The position numbers were made by a program, and so were the translations under genes. A stretch of 64,000 bases of DNA from a virus. Shown here piece after piece: positions 60,342 through 64,000 of the stretch. Position 1 is the stretch's first letter. Each line of letters begins with the position of its first letter. Under the pieces are notes generated by a model that was not told the origin of the DNA, did not search any database, and saw only the letters and a program-made list of their open reading frames with translations. Location: IMG/VR virus record IMGVR_UViG_3300024496_000013, positions 62,001 through 126,000 of that record. One strand, 5' to 3'.

Positions 60342-60815
60342 ATGACTAAGAAATTAGAAGAATTGTTCAATTTAGAAGAGTCTTTGCCAGCAAACGTAGA
60401 AACACCAGAAGCTAGCAAGGATAATATCACTTCGTTAGAACGCAGCTATAAAGAAGTAGAGCAGATAGCATCTACACTGCCTGCTATTGATGATTTAGAA
60501 AGCCTAGACGAAAGCGAATTAGATTCGTTAGCTAAAAAAGCAGAAACTGCCTATGACGATCTAATGGATTTGGGCATGAACGTAGAAGTACGCTACAGCG
60601 GACGTATATTTGAAGTAGCAGGTACTATGCTTAAGAATGCTATAGATGCCAAGGCTGTTAAGATCAATAACAAACTAAAAGCTGTAGATCTCAAGCTGAA
60701 AAAGCTGAAAATTGACAGAGATTCCGGTGATGAAGAACCGGGCATGATGAATGGGCAAGGATTTGTTATCACTGATCGTAATGCCTTGCTCAAAAAACTA
60801 AGCGGAAAAGAATAA
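60342..60815 (+). CDS. 16: Terminase small subunit gp16
   Basis: A 157-aa acidic protein. The central helical region 'KKAETAYDDLMDLGMNVEVR' plus 'YSGRIFEVAGTMLKNAIDAK' and 'KINNKLKAVDLKLKKLKID' corresponds to the coiled-coil oligomerisation core of T4 gp16 (164 aa). The C-terminal 'NGQGFVITDRNALLKKLSGK' matches the gp16 tail region. It regulates the gp17 motor during DNA packaging. It lies three genes upstream of gp17. No ribosome binding site; a GATAAGTA octamer ends 5 nt before the start. Confidence 0.8.
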   Translation: MTKKLEELFNLEESLPANVETPEASKDNITSLERSYKEVEQIASTLPAIDDLESLDESELDSLAKKAETAYDDLMDLGMNVEVRYSGRIFEVAGTMLKNAIDAKAVKINNKLKAVDLKLKKLKIDRDSGDEEPGMMNGQGFVITDRNALLKKLSGKE

Positions 60816-60818
60816 ATA
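60811..60818 (+). promoter_or_regulatory. Late promoter (AATAAATA) that decides the 60824 start
   Basis: AATAAATA overlaps the gp16 stop and ends exactly 5 nt before ATG 60824. An alternative ATG at 60818 would overlap the promoter itself, so 60824 is preferred. Confidence 0.62.
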
Positions 60819-60823
60819 TGAGT

Positions 60824-61399
60824 ATGAAATCACTAAAAGACTATCTTACAGAAAGCCAAAAAACTTACAGTTTCCGTATCAAAGTAGCTGGTAAGTATAA
60901 TGAAGGTTTCGTTGAAGCTGCTAAACAGGCTATGAGCAAGTATGGTTGCGCAAAGTTTGAAAAAGTCAGCGATATTCCTATTGCTAACAAGCATTTGGAT
61001 TTTCCACAGCTAGAAAATATAGATGTGTCTGTATACGAAACTGATTGTACATATCCTGTAACACCTATCGAAATTTCTGCGTTACTACACGAAGTAACTA
61101 AAATCCCAGAAGTGTATTTCAAAGTTAGAAACCTAGGTGATACTACAGACATCTATATTCCTGTAGATGCGCAAAAGAGTGGTAAAGCTCTATTAGATGA
61201 TCCAGAATACAAAGAACATCCCAAGTTTGCTTCAAAAGATTACTTCGGTGATGATTTCAACAGATCGTTCTTGAAAGACCTAGCCAAGCAAAGCAAGGCA
61301 CAGAAAAAAGAAATAGGCCAGAACGAAGAATACAAATTACCAAAAACTAAAGCAGATAAGGCAGGTGTATCTAGTCCTATCTCAAGGAGTCCTAGATGA
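60824..61399 (+). CDS. Conserved-type hypothetical protein between terminase genes
   Basis: A 191-aa protein starting MKSLKDYLTESQKTYSFRIK. It is alpha/beta in the first 120 residues ('KTYSFRIKVAGKYNEGF', 'VSVYETDCTYPVTPIEISAL') and charged and disordered at the C-terminus ('KLPKTKADKAGVSSP'). I chose ATG 60824 over 60818 because the late promoter octamer ends exactly 5 nt before it. Its stop overlaps the next start (ATGA). The gene type is familiar from T4-like marine phages near gp16/gp17, but I know no function. Confidence 0.72.
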   Translation: MKSLKDYLTESQKTYSFRIKVAGKYNEGFVEAAKQAMSKYGCAKFEKVSDIPIANKHLDFPQLENIDVSVYETDCTYPVTPIEISALLHEVTKIPEVYFKVRNLGDTTDIYIPVDAQKSGKALLDDPEYKEHPKFASKDYFGDDFNRSFLKDLAKQSKAQKKEIGQNEEYKLPKTKADKAGVSSPISRSPR

Positions 61400-61914
61400 A
61401 TTTCAACGAATTATACAAGAAGATAGCAGACTTAGATCAGCCAGTCTCTGAACAGAAAGTAGACGAGTGCGGTGAAATGCCCTCGATGCAATCTTCGATG
61501 GATCAGCCATCAGTTAGCGTCAATCTTAATGCTAGAGGTTTAGACAATATCGAGCATTTGATGGCATTGTTTACTAAAGTCAATCCTGACATGATGCCAA
61601 AAGGTGATGCTCCGATGCCAAAGATGGTCGATCCGGCAGCTCACATGTCCAGTCTAAAGCAAAAGCTATTCGGTGACGGTGAAGAAATGGATGCTGAAGA
61701 AGATGCCGCCGGTGGATTTGATTCTGCTTCAACCGCTCCTGATGAGAAAGTAGCAGATTTTACAGCCGCTATACCAGCAGGCGATGATTTCCATAAAGAA
61801 AAGAAAATGTATCCTAGAGCACAACCAGGAGATAATCCACGTGCTATGGAAAGCCTAGTAGACAAGATCAAAGAACAACTATTAGCTGATCTACAAAGTC
61901 ATAAAAATCAATAA
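61396..61914 (+). CDS. Acidic, low-complexity hypothetical protein
   Basis: A 172-aa protein, Met-, Asp-, Pro- and Ala-rich with a disordered middle ('GDGEEMDAEEDAAGGFDSA') and short helices at both ends ('MNFNELYKKIADLDQPVSEQ', 'SLVDKIKEQLLADLQSHK'). ATGA overlap with the preceding gene. It is followed by a strong intrinsic terminator, so it ends the small-terminase transcription unit. No enzymatic motif; possible assembly factor or scaffold-like protein. Confidence 0.7.
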   Translation: MNFNELYKKIADLDQPVSEQKVDECGEMPSMQSSMDQPSVSVNLNARGLDNIEHLMALFTKVNPDMMPKGDAPMPKMVDPAAHMSSLKQKLFGDGEEMDAEEDAAGGFDSASTAPDEKVADFTAAIPAGDDFHKEKKMYPRAQPGDNPRAMESLVDKIKEQLLADLQSHKNQ

Positions 61915-61929
61915 AGATTTAAAAATACC

Positions 61930-61957
61930 AAATAGGCCCATTAGGGCCTATTTTTTT
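61930..61957 (+). terminator. Intrinsic terminator before large terminase
   Basis: Perfect 10-bp stem AAATAGGCCC / GGGCCTATTT with ATTA loop and a T run; ends one base before the gp17 late promoter. Confidence 0.93.
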
Positions 61958-61958
61958 C

Positions 61959-61966
61959 ATTAAATA
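61959..61966 (+). promoter_or_regulatory. Late promoter for gp17 (ATTAAATA)
   Basis: ATTAAATA ends exactly 5 nt before ATG 61972; no ribosome binding site. Confidence 0.62.
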
Positions 61967-61971
61967 TAGTC

Positions 61972-63561
61972 ATGAGTAAAAGTTTAGATGGCGTATTAAT
62001 CAAGAAGGCGCATAAGCCGGAAAGATATACTCTCGAAGAAGTCAAACACCTAGAAGCATGTTTAGATCCGATAGACGGACCATTATACTTCTGTAAGAAC
62101 TTCTTAAAGATTCAACATCCGACTAAAGGTTCTATTCCTTTCGAACCTTACGAGTATCAAGAAGAATTAATACGTGCTTATCATAATCATACCTACACGA
62201 TAGCGATGTTGCCGCGTCAGATGGGTAAAACTACCTGTGCTAGCGGTTATCTACTTTGGTATACAATGTTTGTACCTGAAGCACAGGTACTAATTGCTGC
62301 CCACAAATACACAGGTGCGCAAGATATCATGAATCGTTATCGCTATGGTTACGAAAATCTTCCTGATTTTATACGTGCTGGTGTATATTCATATAACAGA
62401 AATACTATCGAATTCGACAATGGCGCACGTATACAAGCAACTACAACGACAGAAAACACAGGTCGTGGTAAATCTCTTTCGCTAATATACTGCGACGAGT
62501 TTGCGTTCGTACAACCTCCAGAAAAAGCCAAAGAGTTCTGGACTGCTTTATCACCAACATTGTCAACGGGTGGTAAGTGTATTATCACATCAACACCAAA
62601 TTCAGACGAAGATCAGTTTGCTATGATCTGGACTGAAGCTAACAAAAAATTCGACGAGTATGGTAACGAAAGAGAAGTAGGCACTAACGGATTCTACCCA
62701 TACTTTGCTCCATGGAGCGAACATCCGGATCGTGATGAAGAATGGGCTAAGGTAGAACGTGCCAAGATTGGTGAAGAGCGTTTCCGTCGTGAATTTGACT
62801 GCGAGTTCTTGATCTTTGATGAAACACTGATCAACGCAGTAAAATTAACTGAGCTTAAAGGTGTAGACCCTATAATGACTATGGGTCAAACACGTTGGTA
62901 CAAAGATATCGATCCTCGTTGTACCTATCTCGTAGCACTAGACCCTAGTTTGGGTACAGGCGGCGACTATGGTGCTATCCAAGTATTTGAAATGCCTACT
63001 ATGGAGCAGGTCGCAGAATGGCGTCATAATTTAACTCCGATACAGGCACAAGTTAAGCATATGCGAGAAATCATAAAATATATCGCAGAACGCGGTGAAG
63101 AAAAAGGTGGAGCATCTCCACAGATCTATTACAGTGTTGAAAACAATACACTAGGTGAAGCAGCTCTAGTAGTGATCAATGATTTAGGTGAAGAAAATTT
63201 CCGAGGATTATTTTTAAGTGAACCCATCCGTAAAGGTCATGTGCGTAAGTTCCGTAAAGGGTTTAACACTACGCATCGCACTAAAATCTCTGCTTGTGCT
63301 ATATTCAAAAATCTGATAGAAACACACAGGATGAAAATATTCTCTAAACCGTTAATATCTGAGCTAAAAACGTTCGTAGCACACGGTGTAGGGTTTGGAG
63401 CTAAAACGGGTGAGCACGACGACTTAGTTTCAGCTATGCTATTAATCATACGCATGGCGGGCATACTCAGTGATTGGGATCCGCAGATCTATGAAAAAAT
63501 GACGGAACAGCTCACTGAAGATCAATTGCCTATGCCTATCTTTGTAAGTACAGGATTCTGA
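61972..63561 (+). CDS. 17: Terminase large subunit gp17 (packaging ATPase and nuclease)
   Basis: A 529-aa protein. ATPase domain: Walker A 'MLPRQMGKTTCASGYLLWY' near 78-96, Walker B 'LIYCDEFAF' near 172 and coupling motif 'IITSTPN' near 204. Nuclease domain (RNase H-like): 'LVALDPSLGTGGDYGAI' near 322, acidic residues near 398 ('YYSVENNTLGEAA'), and 'GEHDDLVSAMLLII' near 480. T4 gp17 is 610 aa. It powers DNA translocation into the prohead and cuts the concatemer. All key residues are present. Leaderless-type start. Confidence 0.95.
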   Translation: MSKSLDGVLIKKAHKPERYTLEEVKHLEACLDPIDGPLYFCKNFLKIQHPTKGSIPFEPYEYQEELIRAYHNHTYTIAMLPRQMGKTTCASGYLLWYTMFVPEAQVLIAAHKYTGAQDIMNRYRYGYENLPDFIRAGVYSYNRNTIEFDNGARIQATTTTENTGRGKSLSLIYCDEFAFVQPPEKAKEFWTALSPTLSTGGKCIITSTPNSDEDQFAMIWTEANKKFDEYGNEREVGTNGFYPYFAPWSEHPDRDEEWAKVERAKIGEERFRREFDCEFLIFDETLINAVKLTELKGVDPIMTMGQTRWYKDIDPRCTYLVALDPSLGTGGDYGAIQVFEMPTMEQVAEWRHNLTPIQAQVKHMREIIKYIAERGEEKGGASPQIYYSVENNTLGEAALVVINDLGEENFRGLFLSEPIRKGHVRKFRKGFNTTHRTKISACAIFKNLIETHRMKIFSKPLISELKTFVAHGVGFGAKTGEHDDLVSAMLLIIRMAGILSDWDPQIYEKMTEQLTEDQLPMPIFVSTGF

Positions 63562-63567
63562 TAAATA
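63560..63567 (+). promoter_or_regulatory. Late promoter for 63573 gene (GATAAATA)
   Basis: GATAAATA overlaps the TGA stop of gp17 and ends exactly 5 nt before ATG 63573. Confidence 0.65.
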
Positions 63568-63572
63568 TTAAC

Positions 63573-64000
63573 ATGGAAGATAATGTCAAAAGCGTAGCCA
63601 CTGATTTATTCTACAAAGTTAGAAGCCGTTTTTCTGGCTTAAAACTAGGGAAAGAAACCGGTGAAGTAACAATAAATCCCGAAGAAGCTGTATTTTTCGA
63701 CTTTGATTATATGGAGGGCGAAAACCCATTAGGACACGTGAGTGTGAGCCTAGCAGAGCCCGGAAGCATGAAAGTCTATTATAGTACAGGTATCACAGAA
63801 TCAATGAACCCTTTACAGAAAAACAATTGGTATGATTTTCTTAGAGGTTTAAGAGAATTTGCTAAACGCAGATTGATGACTTTTGACACCAGAGATATCA
63901 CAAAAGATTATCTAGACAAGAGAGACTTCGCTTTCTTGTCTCAGTACTCAAACAATTCACAGGTCGGAGAATCGGTTATGAAAGAAGGAATGTATGGTAG
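63573..64000 (+). CDS. Conserved-type phage protein, N-terminal part (runs off window)
   Basis: At least 142 aa, open to the end of the window, starting MEDNVKSVATDLFYKVRSRF. Recognisable blocks are 'EAVFFDFDYMEGENPLGHVS', 'NWYDFLRGLREFAKRRLMTF' and 'DTRDITKDYLDKRDF'. I have seen this pattern in large T4-like phages next to the terminase or portal genes, where the full protein is several hundred residues, but I know no established function. The start is supported by a late promoter octamer 5 nt upstream. Confidence 0.78.
   Translation, partial: MEDNVKSVATDLFYKVRSRFSGLKLGKETGEVTINPEEAVFFDFDYMEGENPLGHVSVSLAEPGSMKVYYSTGITESMNPLQKNNWYDFLRGLREFAKRRLMTFDTRDITKDYLDKRDFAFLSQYSNNSQVGESVMKEGMYG

Noticed and set aside
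1-64000. tRNA genes, integrase, toxin-antitoxin, anti-CRISPR or photosynthesis genes
   Set aside because: Looked for cloverleaf-like or family motifs in the short intergenic gaps and main frames and saw none.

Overview
The window reads as a segment of a large T4-like myovirus, most likely marine (cyanophage or pelagiphage style). The evidence is a near-complete set of T4-family head, neck, tail and packaging genes: gp23 C-terminal part, gp15, gp14, gp13, gp18, gp19, gp4, gp16 and gp17. Many genes are also preceded by T4-type late promoter motifs (consensus TATAAATA). The DNA is AT-rich and densely coded. The two largest gaps are 10134-10261 and 54114-54219, so no stretch over 300 bases lacks a gene. 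I saw no tRNA, rRNA, CRISPR array, insertion sequence, integrase or photosynthesis gene. Host identity is an inference from gene style only.

Layout. 2-715: end of the major capsid protein, closed by an intrinsic terminator. 780-31142: small virion proteins and five fibre-like genes, four of them giant (1751, 1877, 2022 and 2560 aa). These are mosaics of beta-helix, tandem repeats, LamG-like, carbohydrate-binding-like and propeller-like modules. 31161-34110: three tandem paralogues very rich in cysteine and glycine. 34132-37631: an unknown protein, a GT9 (heptosyltransferase-like) glycosyltransferase and a NodU/TobZ-type carbamoyltransferase. 37701-46353: more fibre or appendage genes, including one of 2172 aa. 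46393-48912: an overlapping hldE-cupin-hldD cassette for ADP-heptose. 48878-52327 (minus strand): a small unknown, a Nudix-like protein lacking its catalytic box, gp15 and gp14. 52361-54113: gp13, a dNMP kinase (T4 gene 1 type) behind a sigma70-like promoter, and a convergent HNH protein. 54220-64000: sheath, tube, tube-like protein, gp4, small terminase, two unknowns, large terminase and the start of a conserved unknown gene.

How it fits together. Most genes build the virion: head, neck, contractile tail and an unusually large adhesion apparatus. The ADP-heptose genes, GT9 enzyme and carbamoyltransferase together suggest a phage-encoded glycan decoration pathway. Its target (fibre proteins, host LPS or DNA) cannot be decided from sequence.

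Most notable signals: (1) late promoter motifs fall into two classes, one placed exactly 5 nt before ATG with no ribosome binding site, predicting leaderless mRNAs, and one at least 15 nt upstream; (2) the fibre repeats alternate strictly between 91 and 66 codons; (3) each of the three tandem Cys-rich proteins carries 33 cysteines by my count; (4) the heptose and carbamoyl cassettes flank fibre genes; (5) comparing paralogues exposes domain insertions in the giant fibres.
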